A stretch of 64,000 bases of DNA, from positions 310,001 to 374,000 of the forward strand of contig CAJNDS010002417.1 in NCBI GenBank assembly GCA_905221605.1, read 5' to 3'. Of the stretch, positions 1 through 12,408 are shown piece by piece. Source of the DNA: Symbiodinium natans. Its lineage: Eukaryota; Sar; Dinophyceae; Suessiales; Symbiodiniaceae. Below the pieces are notes generated by a model, which was given only the letters and a program-made list of their open reading frames with translations, ran no database searches and had not been told where the DNA came from. The first letter of the stretch is position 1, and each line of letters starts with the position of its first letter. A program made the position numbers and the translations under genes.

Positions 1-677
1 GTTCCCTGTGGAACTCAGGGGGCATCACTTTCGACGAGTTGACCTGTTCTCTGCCAGGTGATGCCACGTGCTGCTCACAAGCAGCATCTTGCGTCGAAAG
101 TGTGGCGAGTTGCCTATGTTAGAATGGGACTCGCAGGACCTTATTTTCAGTTGTTCTGGCCCATAGAGCCTGCTTCGCTTGGTTTCCAGCCAGTGTGGAT
201 CTGATAGGCTTCTTCGATCGATTCCACCAAACACCTGGGGCAGCTGACCCGTCTGGCCCCTCAGGACGACTCCCAGCGCCCCACGGCAGCGTCGCCTCTC
301 TCATGCCGCCAGATGCGCAGCCAGTCGAGGCTGGGCCAGACCTGCGCGCCTGGACACTGCTACGGTGATTGGATGTTTGCAGCGTTTAAAGGAACCTGAC
401 GGTACCATGAGACAGCATAACAGGGTATACCATTCCTTACAGAGATCCGGGCCAATGCCAGACAGTGGCCAGCCAACAGCCCGAAGGGCGCTCGAGGGGC
501 ACCTTCTAATGGCCCAGGCCCCTCCAAGAAAGGGCTAAGCCGGCTAAGCCGGTGAGGTGTGTCTGCCTTGGTGACATCCAAGACCTTGACGTTGACTAGG
601 AGCAGTAGCGAGGCAGCTTCCTTCACACCAAGCACCCCCTTGCAACACATCGACAAGGCCTTGCTGATCCTGAACGA
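1..677. other. Unique sequence, no gene recognised
   Basis: Short ORFs on both strands (up to about 100 codons) have no recognisable motif and overlap each other. A GGCTAAGCC direct repeat lies near 535-552. Nothing supports a gene. Confidence 0.5.
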
Positions 678-726
678 CCTAAACCCTAAACCCTAAACCC
701 TGCACCCTAGACCCTAAACCCTAAGT
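678..726. repeat. Interstitial telomere-type repeat (CCCTAAA)
   Basis: Several CCCTAAA units with variants, C-rich strand on plus. TTTAGGG is the usual dinoflagellate telomere unit. The tract sits inside unique sequence, so it is interstitial and not a chromosome end. Confidence 0.85.
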
Positions 727-2487
727 AGGGTGTCAGAGACCTGGCACTGACTCGGGTGGGCTTGCCTATTTTTCATCCGTGTGTGAGACTTGGATTTCAC
801 AGACTTGCTAGTGCCTCAGAGGGCCTCGCAAGGCCTCCCTCCGGGCGAGTGTTAGCGCCTTCTTGAAGCTCTTGAGCATCGCCAATCTGATGCGAATCTG
901 TCTGGCGCCAGGCTCGGACATTCACATTGTGTGAGACGGCAGCGCCCGCCCAGCTCTCTTACTTCCTGATGCAGCAGGTGACGGCAGCAAGATGGGCATT
1001 GAATGGTCATGCCTCGCTTGTCCGGCAAAGCCAAAAGCGCATCCGGGGGTTCAGGGGGTTTCGGAGTTTGAGGTTTTGGGAGCTTTGTAGAGCGCCCATG
1101 CCAAGTAAACAATGACCCTCAACTTACCAAGCACCCTGAGATGTGGGCGTGGAGGCTCTTGCTGCTCTGAGCCTCCAGGTCGGGAAAGTTGCAAGACCGG
1201 CCTACATTTTGTGGGGCGTGTCGCGAATGCCCGGGATCTTGTGCAGATCTCGAGCGTCAGATTCTGTGACTGGGAGACCTCCCCGGCCTACGACATTATA
1301 CGATCTCGAAGCTCGCCTTTGGGACATTCAGTACGACATTGCCCTGGTGTCGGGGTGAGCAGTTTCAGGGCATTGGGGTTTAGGATGGTTTAGGGTCTAG
1401 GGCTGAGCATGCCAGTTTGCCTTCCACGTGGCGGCACGCTTGCGCTGAGGCCTTGTCGAGGGCGTTCGGGTTTAACTTTGCAAAGGCTTTCCAAGCCAGG
1501 CTGGACCTTTCTGGCGACGCGGGTTTGCCTCACCACGTTCTTTAATCTGATTTGCAATTTCTGTTCTCCGAACTCCCTCAGAAGTAGGCGTGATGCGAAG
1601 AGTTGAAGGCGTCCGAGAAACCAGTTAACAATGTAGAGTCCCGGCCAGGAGTGTCGCCTACATCAGCCGCGCAGGCGTGGTGTGCATGCCGAGGGTCGAA
1701 GATGTTGCCAAACAGGCGGCAAGTTCTTCCATGAAACCACAGCTGTGGAGGCCCGCTGCCTGCGTGTGCCAAAGATGTCGTTCGAGTATATCAAGTGCTT
1801 TGATCGTCGGCAGATCGTGCGATGCACCTGCACCACACAATCTACCAACGCCTGGTAGTTTCTGAAAGCTTTGGTGCAGGAGGAGCTTTACAGCTTTGCA
1901 AAAGTGGAGAGCTTGACGATGATGCCAGACTGGCTTGCGTGTGATTCCGACGCCATTCCTGCCCTGCCATACGTTGCCGGTGAAGGCTTCAAGCTTTGCT
2001 TGCTAGCATCAAGCAAAATCTCGCATGCATGTGCGGTTTCTTGTCCGTGCTCAGGTGCCCCGGCCGAGGCCATGGAAGCGGAGTATGGGGTGTGTCGTGC
2101 GATGCCAGCGCAGTGTGCCAGACCCGCCCCAAGATGGTCCCCAGCCACGACTGAGATGCCGGATACCCCCCTTTGGCAGCCTCCAGGACCCCAGTGGACA
2201 GCAGCACAGACCGCTGTCGCAAAGGCTGAAGTACACAAAGTGGGAAAGGGAGCTTAAGCCTCTACTTTCGAGGTGCCCGCGTCGTATGAACTGCATTCCT
2301 AGGTGCAGCTGCCTCAGGCACGCACCCCGACGGACACGGCGCGACGTCCTTGCCAGGGTGGCGACGCTGCCACTGCCACAGTTCAGTTCAGTTGGGTCTT
2401 CCAGAAGAACGGCGTGAGCTGTCTCAACAACTTGCCATGCTGAGCAGCTTTGACCTGTGCTGTGGTGAGAAGCGAAATGTTCCTCCT
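727..2487. other. Unique sequence, no gene recognised
   Basis: Overlapping ORFs of 60-130 codons occur on both strands, the longest open stretches at 1871-2417 plus and 1888-2296 minus. They cover the same bases in several frames and show no domain, so they look like chance ORFs in GC-rich DNA. Unrecognised small exons cannot be excluded. Confidence 0.4.
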
Positions 2488-2776
2488 AAAGCCCTAAACC
2501 CTGAACCCTCAAAAAGCATGCCATTTGTGGAGCAGCTTCAAAGAAGCTCTTAGAGGCAACAGTTTTCTGAGAACAAAGAAGCCAAAAAGAGCCTCTAGCA
2601 GCCACTGGGAAGCACGGACATCACGACCACCCGTTGACTGCCCTCTGAGCGGGATTTTGTAAGTGCGCTCCTTTGCCTGATTCATAAGCTGCGGATCCGG
2701 AACTTCCGGCCTTTCATTTGCAAGAGTCCCTAAACCTAAAACCCTAAACCCTAAACCCCAAACCCCCAAACCCTAA
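2488..2776. repeat. Two short interstitial telomeric tracts
   Basis: CCCTAAA-type units lie at about 2488-2512 and 2728-2776, the second followed by degenerate CCCCAAA and CCCCCAAA variants. About 215 bp of unique sequence separates them. Confidence 0.75.
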
Positions 2777-5700
2777 TCCACCAAACCAGACAAGGGGGCC
2801 TCCTGAGTCCTCCGGTCCCGTCATGTCCTGCTCCTTCCCGAGGTGCCTTCCGTCTCGGCAGCTCGCAGTGCTGCAGATGCAGCTCAAAGTCAGCTTAAGA
2901 GCTTCGACTGCGTGAAGGACGCGGCACTCCGGACGCGGTCCGTGCGGCCACGCCGCTCCGCTGCCGCCCTGAAGAAGTCAACCCCGAAGTGACTCCGCCT
3001 TAGAAGGGTGAATAAGAAGAAGAAGGCTTGGAGGCGGGAGATGTGCAGAGCGCCTCGGGCTTCCGATCCCGTCAGCCGACTCCCACCAGTGTAGCCTAGA
3101 TGCCTGAGCCGACTGCATGGTGCGGAGGCATACAAAGTGTACCTGCAGGAACGACAAGAGGTCAGAAACATCGCCGCAGAATGCCACGGCCAGATTCTAC
3201 CAAGTTTTGCTTCCATCCACTGATGCTTCCGCAATGGCTCTCGCCATGCAACTAACGCATGCATGAGAGCTGGCTTGGACACTCCGCGTCCGGCATGCGC
3301 GTGCTTTAGAGGCATCTCGATTGCGAAGGCATGAATTCAGAGCGGCCAAGCACGGTGCCAAAAAGTCAAAAAGCCACACGCCCTTCTCCACCTTAGGGCG
3401 AAATTCTCGTCACTGGCTGGCAGTGCGGCCTTACGTCAAGAAAAGAAGGGTGGGGGGGGGGCGCCTTTTTCTGTCCGCTCTGAACACAAGGAGCCCCTTT
3501 GTCTTGAAGGGCATGAATAGCCCAAGATCGAAGCAAGGCTCCGCAGACGTTCACCAGAAGTTGCCTGGTCTGACATCACCCGTTTCAACTGTTTCTTGTA
3601 AGAGAGCCGCCGCCAAAGCCATAGAGCCGCCGCCAGAAGTGAGGAGTGCAAGAAGCCTTTTTGGGCTCGACATGCTTTTCAAGCATCTTCGGCTAGGGGC
3701 ACTTGGGATGTAACTCCTGGCAACCGTCGGCATGTCCGTGTGATGCGCCTGCCCGGTCTGCGGACCCGAGGTAGCAAAATCTGCACAGAAGCTGCACAGA
3801 GGGCAACGAAGGTTGTGATGGGACTGATGAGACGGGAGCGGTTGACCCAAGACCCCCTTCATGGCTCCCATGTTGCACCTTTGGAGTTGCTCATCCCGCT
3901 CTGCTAAAGCTTTTTGTCTTCTTCTTTCCAAGATTGGAGACCAAAAGCGCTGAAAAGATCTGACAGCCACGAAACGCTTAAGCAAGCTCACCGAGCTTTT
4001 CATGGTTTTTCCAAAGGGGTGGGGGGGCGCTCCCCGGAGCCCTTCGGAAAGGACATGCTCGTCAGCCTGAATGCTTGTCCTCTTCCCCCCGCATGAAGAC
4101 GGCACATTTCCCAGGTCCTCAGCCGGAGGTGTTGAGGTGCTGAATGGTGCTGACATCCTTTTGCCACCTCTGGCAGATGCCACAGCTTCGACTGAGGATG
4201 TGCTCAGAGCGTGCCCTGACATGTTTGGAGAGCAGGAGCTCTTGCCCTCTTGCTTATAGACTGATGCCTGCTTTCCTTTCCGGACTAGACCCTCGGGCAG
4301 GCTTCAGGAGCTTGCTTCGCTTGTTGATCGCGCGGCGCATGCGGAGTGCAGAAGGGCGCTGACACCGAGCTTTTGTCCATTCGACAAAGCCGACCGACGA
4401 AGCCGAGTGCCCACTTTTGTCAAGTGGTACTGGATTGCTCGATGCCAACGTCCGCTGGCTTTTGCTGGTGATGGCAGGCTGCTTTGAAGCTTTAGGGAGG
4501 GCATGCAAAGAAGTCACTCTTCCTCTAGAAAAATGGCATCGAAGGCACAATGGTTGTGGCCCTCTATCTCAGCGCGCAGTGACAACATGGCGAAGGCCGC
4601 AGTCTGCTCGAAAGCCTGAGGTGACGGTAACAGTCCCACCGTTTAGGCGCGGCTGAGTGTCCTTCGCAGTGCAAGACTCAGAAGGGCTCCCGAGGACTAG
4701 CTGTTAAGCATGCGGGCCTTTTGGGATGTTCCGGACGTGACTCAGATGGCCGGAGACTTGCCAGTGTGGAGATGGGTGCACATCGGTGTCTTGCAAAAAA
4801 ATTCAGTTGCGACTGCCGCGCAGATGCTTGCCTCTCCATCGTTTCCCCCGAAGCTTCCTTACAGGCTTGTGCACACTGCTCCGTGCTGTTTCCGTGGGCT
4901 TGAGAGCGTGAGCTTGAGAGTGTGACCCGGCGTGGTACCCTCTGGGCGGCACTCAGAAGCCTCAGCACAAACCCCAGCAGGATGCCACACTGCCACTGCC
5001 CAGCAGCGCACGGCCCTAAGATAACGGAACCTCACAAAGTGTGGGATGTGTGATATTCACAGCAGCTGCCTTGAAAATCGGGGGGTGCTTGAATTGGGCG
5101 TCGCACGTTTCTTGAGACTTTGAGGCAGGCCTTTGTGTTGCGGACGAGACGGTTCGGGCTCTCAAACTGTTAAACCTAGTCTCAACCTCACTTGATGGGC
5201 GAGAATTGTTCAACTCGCGCGGCCCGAGCATCGTCAGATAGCATAGGACTGTAGGGAGTCGAGGGTTGAGCCCGAAGTAGGGTGTCAAAGTGAGCCTGAG
5301 GTACAAGGTAGGGGGCATGCTCGGGTCTGAGGGTTTTTTCAGGATTTGGGGTTTTAGGGGCTTACAAGGGGGTTGTGAACAGGGGTTTGCAAGAAGGATA
5401 GGTCGAAAGTACACTCATGAAGCCTTTGAGTCTATATATATATATGTACATATATCTATATATCGAGAGTCCATCCCTAAAACCGGAGAAACAAATAAGA
5501 TGCCTTCATGTCGCGGTAAGTCTCTTGTGTTTCGGCGAGGGCATGATAAATTTCATCAATTCATAAATATGGTGGGGCATCATCTCGCAATGTCTTGCCT
5601 GCCGCATCCGCAGCCTTTCGGAGTTCCAGCAGCTCACGAGCTTGATGCACACCATGCAGAGATTCACAGCCGATAGTTTGAAACGGAAGTCGTGCAGGCA

Positions 5701-8700
5701 GTGGTTCCAAAGTCACTACGCTCTTGGCTGCACGACCTCTAGCGCGATGCCGGAAAGCAAAGTTCAGGTTCCTAAACTTCTTAGACCCTCAACTTTCTCA
5801 TTCCAATTCCTTTGCCACCCTGCAGCTTTCTCAGTGAAGTCCCACATATAAGTAGCAGCTCCGAGCCTGAACGCTTGGTCTCCACGACCTGTCCGCTGCC
5901 ATCGTGCTTTCGAGACGGCCCTCGCGTGCTGCGTGCGAGGCGCTTAGGGCCTCTGTCGTGTTTTGGCATACATTTGCATATATAATTCTTTAGGTACTTG
6001 TACAGGTCTCCTGGTTCGCCTTTCCGGACTGAGTGGCTTTGAAGTGGGGTTCACTGAGAGAGAGTGCCCCGGCACAGGCTGAGGAGGGCTGTACAGGCTC
6101 CCCTGCAGGTTTCTTAAGGGGCCCAAAGCTTGGGTTTACAGCGACGGGGCTGTGTCCTGCTTCTGACATTCTGACATATCCTGTAGATGTCGGGGCAGCT
6201 AGTCCCAGAAGCATTCAGGATGGTCTGGATCAGGGGCCGAAAGCGCACAGTGACATTTCATGGCTGCAAGGGTTTGTAGGGTTTCGGGAAATTTGGGGTT
6301 CTAAGCTAGTTTGTTTGGGTTCCTTGCAGGTCGTCAAGATTGTCGGGCCGCATTGACGCATTGCATGGCACCCAGCGGGTTAGTGGGGGGGGGGGGCAAT
6401 GAGAAGAAGTAACTTGCCCGCTTGCGCTGCCCGCTGAACATAATTTTGCGCACATGCCCGCGTCTGAGTCTAAGTTGCAGATCGCTTACTATCCAGCCGC
6501 GTTGAGTTCGGCTCCGGGAAGACCGAAGCAGGCACCGCGTAAAGGCGGAGACAGAAGTGACGAAATTGAGTATTTACCAGGAGTGAGTATCACCGCAAAA
6601 ATTGCCCAGGTAGCTGTCATCTAAAGCATCCATAAACACGTACTGGAACAACTGTTTGAGGTTCCTGGGCTGAGGGTTAAACTGCGTAGGAAGCTGCGAT
6701 GCGCAGACACAGGCCTGCTGAGGTGCTTTCGCCTCATTCGCCTGCGGCCATGTACGGGTCGGCCCAGGACGAGTATGCCATGGAGGTCTTGAGGCCCTTG
6801 GCCACGGTGGGCACGGACGTGCTCCGAGGCGAGGGACTCAGATGCGAAGGCCGGAAATCCATTACCAACCAAGAAAGGGCTCCTGTGGCCAAAGAGCTCC
6901 TCAGAACAGCCGTCGAACGTCTCTATACAGCTCGGTTCCTGAAGTTAACTCCGGTCGCCACAGGCCGCAGTCGCTGCGCCGCCGCAATGAAGAGCTGAAG
7001 CAGGACCAGGGCTAGGGAGGAGACTGTGCTGTAGGGCAGATGTCGGGGGAACGTAGAGTGAGAGGTTCGGGGAATGGTGCGAGTTTTGTCGGTGTTTCTA
7101 AATCTGGGGAGATTGCCAGGCACCTGTTGCAGCTGACGGGGCTTCGAGATGTCAAGAAGTAGGGAGGATGCAGCGAAGTGTCCCCGATGTAGATACGAGG
7201 TGCATGAGGTACCGCCGGGACTCAGACAAACTGACAGTTCAGCGAAAACAACGCATCCGGGAATCTCCCTGGCTTCCCCCCTGCTTCTCCAAGAACACCA
7301 TTCAGACATCACGTACTTCCCGATCTGCTCAAAAGTCCTGGCAAGCCGGGTTTCCGACATGGGGTGGCCAGGGTGGAGAAAGCCCAGAGAAGGGGCATGT
7401 TGCAATTAAGCACGAGATGAGTTTTCAGAGGTTGGGGCTTTGTGTGGCAGAGGGCGAGCCCTGCCCCAACAGAAGGTCCCGACTGTTTGGGGAACGAATT
7501 TAAATATAGGAGTCAGACACGACCGCGAACTGTCGCGAGCGGCATTTCCCTCGGCCGGAGTGGCGCGCGCGGCGTACAGGGGGCGAGCAAAGGGCCGGAT
7601 GAAACAAACTTTGCGGCAACAACAGCCACCCCATCACTGCCCAGTAGTGCAGTACACCGTAGATCCGAAGTAAATATGCTTTAAATTTGGTTCGTGCGAC
7701 ACCAAGTTCTGGGTCCTGCACCGCGTGCGTCATGAGCATATACTCGACCCAGCCCCAACAAATCCGAGAACTGAATAACGTCAATGTTGAGGCTCTGACC
7801 TGGCATCCGCGAGGGTTTAGGGTTTAGGCTCGAGCTTTTTCTCGTGGGCAGGCTCCTCAAGCCCTTAGTAGCTGAATGAGAACACTTTGCACTTTGGGAT
7901 ACTGTGATCCCACATAGAACTGAAAGTGTACACTTTTTTTGGGCTTATGAACTCAGCAACTAAGAGCCGACTTAAGAGGGGTAAACAGAATCTGAGATCG
8001 TCTCGCGGTTCCCTCTATCGACAGCTGCCAGGACTGGGGCTGGAGTCCGGGAGCATGGCCAGCGCCCGGAAGAGATTCAGTATGTTCATAGTGTGTTTTC
8101 AGAGTTTCACGCTCTTTTCGGGCGTTTGATTCTTGATTGGCTCTTTTGAAGGGTTTGGGGGACACTGCACTATAGGCTGCCACCTGAGTCGGACTCGCTC
8201 AGTTACTGACCAGGGGTTTACATAGGGTTTAGGGTTTAGGATATGGGGGGATTGTTTTTAGGACGTTGCCCTTTGCGAGCCTGTATCTTTTGCCGAAGCG
8301 CCGAAGCCAAAATTCGGTAGCCAGAAATTCGTGCTTACGCGATTTCAGAAGGCTATGACCTCTGCGAGTGGATGAAGGTCCCCAGCCGGCAGGCGGGAGA
8401 GAGTGCCATTCCTTCTGGCACCCCGCAGCTGTTGAGGGCTGAGAGTCCCTTGAGTTGAATTGCGCTGAGAGAGTTCGGCTGTTAGAGCCTGCAGGCCCTA
8501 GAACCCACACTTCAATAGCTGGGTCCCTCTGCTTGCCCATAGGTGAGGCAGGTGCACTTAGATCTGCGGGGAAATTCGAAAGAAAGTGGGGGAAGCCAGA
8601 GGTGGCGAGGCTGCTCCTCGACTGGGCCCAAAGGATTGGCAAGGAGGAGCAGGGGGCACGGACAAAGGGCGAACACGGGCCGAAAGGGCCGGAGTGAATC

Positions 8701-9486
8701 GGATTGAAGCAGCCAGGTTTACGGGCATTTCTTTGAACGAGAGTCTTGGTGAAGGGCTCTTCCAAGCTAGAGTTCATTATGTCTCGAACTCCTGAATTTC
8801 TTGAGAGAACTCAAAGAAGCCTGCGTTTCTGACTTCCAACTCCCGCAATATTGAGGGCTATGTTTGGGCGTTGTTTCGAAGCTTGTGTTCTTTGCAGGAG
8901 CTGGCAGATCCTTGAGGACCTCTTAGACACAGACTATGTCCAAGCTGCGCGGAGGATCCCACGGGAGCGCGGCAGCGGAGTTCTGGGCAGCCCAAAACTC
9001 CAAAACCTCCCTGGAGCTTGAGACCCGGACCGAAGCCTTAAGCGACCTAAGTATAATGGGCCGTATGACAACAGCGACCCACAACCAAAACAGACAGCCA
9101 TACGATTCATCGCAAGGGATGTTGTTTGAACTTGGATCTGCCCGGCGAGCGCCGGAGGAGGGCGAGGACTTTGGCTTCTGCGTGGCGTTCGGTGCAAAGG
9201 GGCGCCTGGGCCTCATCTCGCTTTGGGGATTCGCTTCGCCTTAGTTGGGGACCTGAGGTCTGAAGGCAAGGCTGATCGCAGGGTCTCAGGGTCGAGTCGT
9301 GCGTGCGCATCCTTGTGCCGCCCTCATGATGGCTTCTACTACGCGCGTTCAGTTTCGGCGCCGCTCTCAAAGTATACTGTTCCGTTCAAGCTCTACACAT
9401 TTCTAGAGTTGTTTACAGCCTTATGGCATATCATGGCCTTCCCCGGCGTTGTGTTTCAATGTCCTCTCAGGCCCCTGGTCACGCAA
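2777..9486. other. 6.7 kb without a recognisable gene
   Basis: No protein domain, RNA gene or mobile element was recognised. The stretch holds a TA-rich tract near 5432-5465 (alternating TATATA, TACATATA), a G-run near 6385-6396, single TTTAGGG units near 7808 and 8220, and many overlapping ORFs under 225 codons. Dinoflagellate genes often have very small exons, so a split gene could be missed here. Confidence 0.4.
3551..4222 (-). CDS. Uncharacterised 223-codon ORF, doubtful
   Basis: This is the longest open frame in the first 12 kb. The predicted protein is basic and rich in Ser, Pro and Arg. It has one CPLC...C cluster, no predicted signal peptide, no membrane span and no motif known to me. 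Open frames of 60-130 codons run opposite on the plus strand, as expected by chance in this base composition. It is listed only as the best candidate of the region and may well be spurious. Confidence 0.12.
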   Translation of the reverse strand: MSGHALSTSSVEAVASARGGKRMSAPFSTSTPPAEDLGNVPSSCGGKRTSIQADEHVLSEGLRGAPPHPFGKTMKSSVSLLKRFVAVRSFQRFWSPILERRRQKALAERDEQLQRCNMGAMKGVLGQPLPSHQSHHNLRCPLCSFCADFATSGPQTGQAHHTDMPTVARSYIPSAPSRRCLKSMSSPKRLLALLTSGGGSMALAAALLQETVETGDVRPGNFW

Positions 9487-9657
9487 CCCTAAACCCTAAA
9501 CCCTAAACCCTAAACCCTAAACCCTAAACCCTAAACCCTAAACCCTAAGCCCTAAGCCCTAAGCCCTAAGCCCTAAACCCTAAACCCTCAACCCTAAACC
9601 CTCAACCCTGAACCCTGAACCCTGAACCCTAAACCCCAAACCCTAAACCCCAAACCC
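9487..9657. repeat. Interstitial telomeric array, CCCTAAA strand
   Basis: About 24 units: a pure CCCTAAA block, then CCCTAAG, CCCTCAA, CCCTGAA and CCCCAAA variants. The ordering of variants in blocks shows local unit amplification. Confidence 0.92.
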
Positions 9658-9777
9658 GAGGTAGGGGTAGGCAGCTCAGTTGCGAAGCTTGGTCCTTTCA
9701 TCCAACTTGTGGCGCCCCGAAGGTCTCAATCGTGGGCAACTCCCCCCCCCAAAAAAAACCCCTAAAGTGCAGCCTTA

Positions 9778-9842
9778 AAAACCCTAAACCCTAAACCCTA
9801 AACCCCAAACCCTAAGCCCTAAGCCCTAAACCCTGAAACCCT
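9778..9842. repeat. Interstitial telomeric tract, CCCTAAA strand
   Basis: About nine CCCTAAA/CCCTAAG units, separated from the preceding array by 120 bp that includes C-run/A-run sequence near 9741-9760. Confidence 0.88.
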
Positions 9843-9972
9843 CTTAAGCGAAGGCTCTGAAGTAGGACGACAAGCTCCTGAGAAAGATGCAGGGCCCGAG
9901 CCTGAGCGGAGCTCAGGGATCCAGCGCATCGCCGCCGCCTCTCTTTTTTTGTTAGTGAGCGCCTGGAGCTGG

Positions 9973-10135
9973 GGTTTAGGGTTTAGGGAAAGCTTAGGAG
10001 GGCCTAGGGTTTAGGGTTAGGGTTCAGGGTTTAGGGTTTAGGGTTTAGGGTTGAGGGTTTAGGGTTTAGGGTTTAGGGTTTAGGGTTTAGGGTTTAGGGT
10101 TTAGGGTTTAGGGTTTAGGTTTTAGGGTTTTAGGT
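9973..10135. repeat. Interstitial telomeric array, TTTAGGG strand
   Basis: About 22 units in the opposite orientation to the arrays at 9487-9842, with a few variants (TTGAGGG, TTCAGGG). The array ends in TTTTAGG variants. Confidence 0.92.
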
Positions 10136-10272
10136 CTTGGCATTTAGGATCGTTTCAATAGAACTCAAAAAAGGGGGTCCTTGCCCTCTACACCCTCCTT
10201 GGGCCAAATCCGGACAGGAGCCCTTACAAAGCCGAAGAGGGGCCCGCTCCGAAGATGTGCCTTGGCTCCCTT

Positions 10273-10316
10273 GAGGGTTTGGGGTTTAGGGTTTTGGGTT
10301 TAGGGTTTAGGGCTTA
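10273..10316. repeat. Short TTTAGGG tract
   Basis: About six degenerate TTTAGGG units, same orientation as the array at 9973-10135. Confidence 0.8.
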
Positions 10317-10879
10317 GCCTCTTAAGGATTTTTGATGTTGGGACTGAAGGAGTGGTTCGTCCTGGGGACTGCAGTCGCGGGAAGGTGGTAGCCTTCGCCC
10401 TGGGCCTGGATGGCTCTCGGAGGAAAACCTCTGGGAGGAGTGAGAGAGGCGCGGTAGGAGCTAGCTCTGGCCGTTTTCCTTTCTCACCCGTCCCGAGACC
10501 CCAATCTCGGTGCAAGCTTCGCATAGCTTTGGGAAAAAGTTTTTTCCCACCCTCAGCGCAGAGCCAAGGCGAAAGCAATGGCGGAAGCAAACGCAAAAGA
10601 GTGCCAGTCTTCGGCAACCACCTCCACCGCCGCCGCTGCGCCGGGCGCTGGTGTCGCATCTACCCGCGCCCGGGCCACTTGCAGCTGAGGAGTCCAATTG
10701 GACCCAATTGATTGGTCCCTTTTGGGCCTTGGTCCAGCCACCTAAACCATAGAACACGACTCTCCAGAGGTTTTCATGGGAACCTGGCACGAACCCTAGG
10801 TTTGCGGAGCCCTATCACATAGCCTCACATGTCCCGCTGCATGTAAGGGACTCCCAGGTCTCCACTTGTCCCTCTTCAA
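10317..10879. other. Unique sequence, overlapping ORFs on both strands
   Basis: Plus ORF 10352-10711 and minus ORFs 10300-10659 and 10461-10790 cover the same bases. All are Arg/Pro/Ser-rich and low in information, so I do not call a gene. Confidence 0.4.
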
Positions 10880-11120
10880 CCCTGAACCCTGAACCCTAAA
10901 TCCTAAACCCTAAACCTTAAACCCTAAACCCTAAAAAACCCCAAAAAACTTTAACCAGCCCTAATCAACTCTAAACAACCCTAAACAACCCAAAGCCTTA
11001 AACCCTAAACCCTACACTCCAAACCCTAAACCCTAAACCCTAAACCCTAAACCCTAAACCCTAAACCCTGGACCCTAAACCCCCAACCCGAAGCCCCCTA
11101 CACTCTTCAACCCTAAACCC
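10880..11120. repeat. Degenerate then regular CCCTAAA array
   Basis: About 240 bp of CCCTAAA units. The middle (10940-11000) is degenerate, with AACAACCCTAA variants; the flanks are regular. Orientation is opposite to the arrays at 9973-10316, so the region holds arrays in alternating directions. Confidence 0.88.
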
Positions 11121-12249
11121 CAAGCCGCCGAAAGCAATGAATCGGGCGAAGGGAATTTCAGGGTTTAGGGTCTTCACGGTGAGCATGTCGAAACAGCGCT
11201 ATTTTTTGAGAGGGTTTGCAGGCGGAGTCGAAAGGGAATACTACGAGCGTGTCACGGAGATAAAAAAGCGCCACGGAGCCGCAAGAGCAGATGAGATGCA
11301 AGTTCTTTTGAAAAGAAGCGCCGCTTTGCTACAACCTTTTTTTGCTGCGGGCGCGCATGCCGGGATGCACGTGAGTCCATGCGTCGAAGGTTTACCTTTT
11401 GCTGACTGAAAGTACGCTAGCCTTTGAAATGCAATGAGGGGGCACGGGGGGGCGGGGCGGACCACTAAATGGCGCAGCATGGCTGGAGGTGCCAAGCTTC
11501 GCCCTCAACCCTACACCTTAAACCTTATAAGCCACGGAAGTCACGAATTCTTTCGTAGTGCCAAAACAAACATACCACTGTGTCACGAAGTTTACGTGCC
11601 CCCTTCCTCATCCTCTTCGTGAGATCTTATTTCGCATCTCAACTTTCGGGTCTAAACTGTTTGGGGTCTTCGCAGGTGTAATTCTTGAACGCACGGAGAA
11701 AGTGAGTTTTGTTCACCTGAGATCCTTGTTTGGCCAAATCAAAAAACCAATCTGTTTGGCCTCTTTGTTGGTGCAATGTGAGCGGTAATCATGAGGAATA
11801 TATTCCAAGCGGGTGATGGGTGGGTGCCCCTTATTGTCGTTTTCGTGTCTTGAGCCGCCCGCCCAGACTTTTGCAGGACTTTCCAATCTCAGACCAATGT
11901 GGAATGACACCTCGATCGAGGAGTACGCAGAAAATTGCATCTAACAACGTAGCGCCCCCACGCTAAGAAACGTACTACAGCCCTAAACCTGAAGCCTGCA
12001 TCAGCAGCCCCAGGCCCCAAACCCAAAGCTCTTAATGCGAAACTGTGGATGCTCCATGCACCTGTTGCGCCTGGTGCTGCCAGCGAGTATCCTCGTGGGG
12101 AGCCTGCCGGGAGTGCGTGGCCAGTTGGCATGGCAATGGACGGCTGTCCGTGCCACAAGTTCTCTTGAACGGGGGTACGGCGTGCAGGCCTGGAACCCTA
12201 AACCAATGCTTTTGCCATGATCAGTATTCTGCGCAGCTAGTATTACCAT
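11121..12249. other. Unique sequence, no gene recognised
   Basis: The plus ORF 11137-11409 (90 codons) has a hydrophilic helical stretch but no known motif. No other coding signal was seen. Confidence 0.4.
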
Positions 12250-12287
12250 TGCTGCTGCTGCTACTACTACTACTACTACTACTACTG

Positions 12288-12324
<37 letters not shown>

Positions 12325-12338
12325 CACTACTGCTGCTG

Positions 12339-12387
<49 letters not shown>

Positions 12388-12392
12388 CACGA
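12250..12392. repeat. CTG/CTA trinucleotide microsatellite
   Basis: About 140 bp of CTG and CTA triplets. The long poly-Leu, poly-Ser and poly-Val ORFs crossing it in several frames on both strands are products of the repeat, not genes. Confidence 0.95.
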
Positions 12393-12408
12393 CCACTACG
12401 ACTCGAAA

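Noticed and set aside
8229-8777. 182-codon minus ORF as a gene
   Set aside because: Starts in a degenerate region, overlaps two plus ORFs, and has Ser/Pro/Arg-rich content without motifs.
9487-10135. Chromosome end or telomere fusion
   Set aside because: Arrays are short, interrupted and in alternating order, with long unique sequence on both sides.
10300-10790. Overlapping 109-119 codon ORFs on both strands
   Set aside because: They cover the same bases, are Arg/Pro/Ser-rich, and show no domain.
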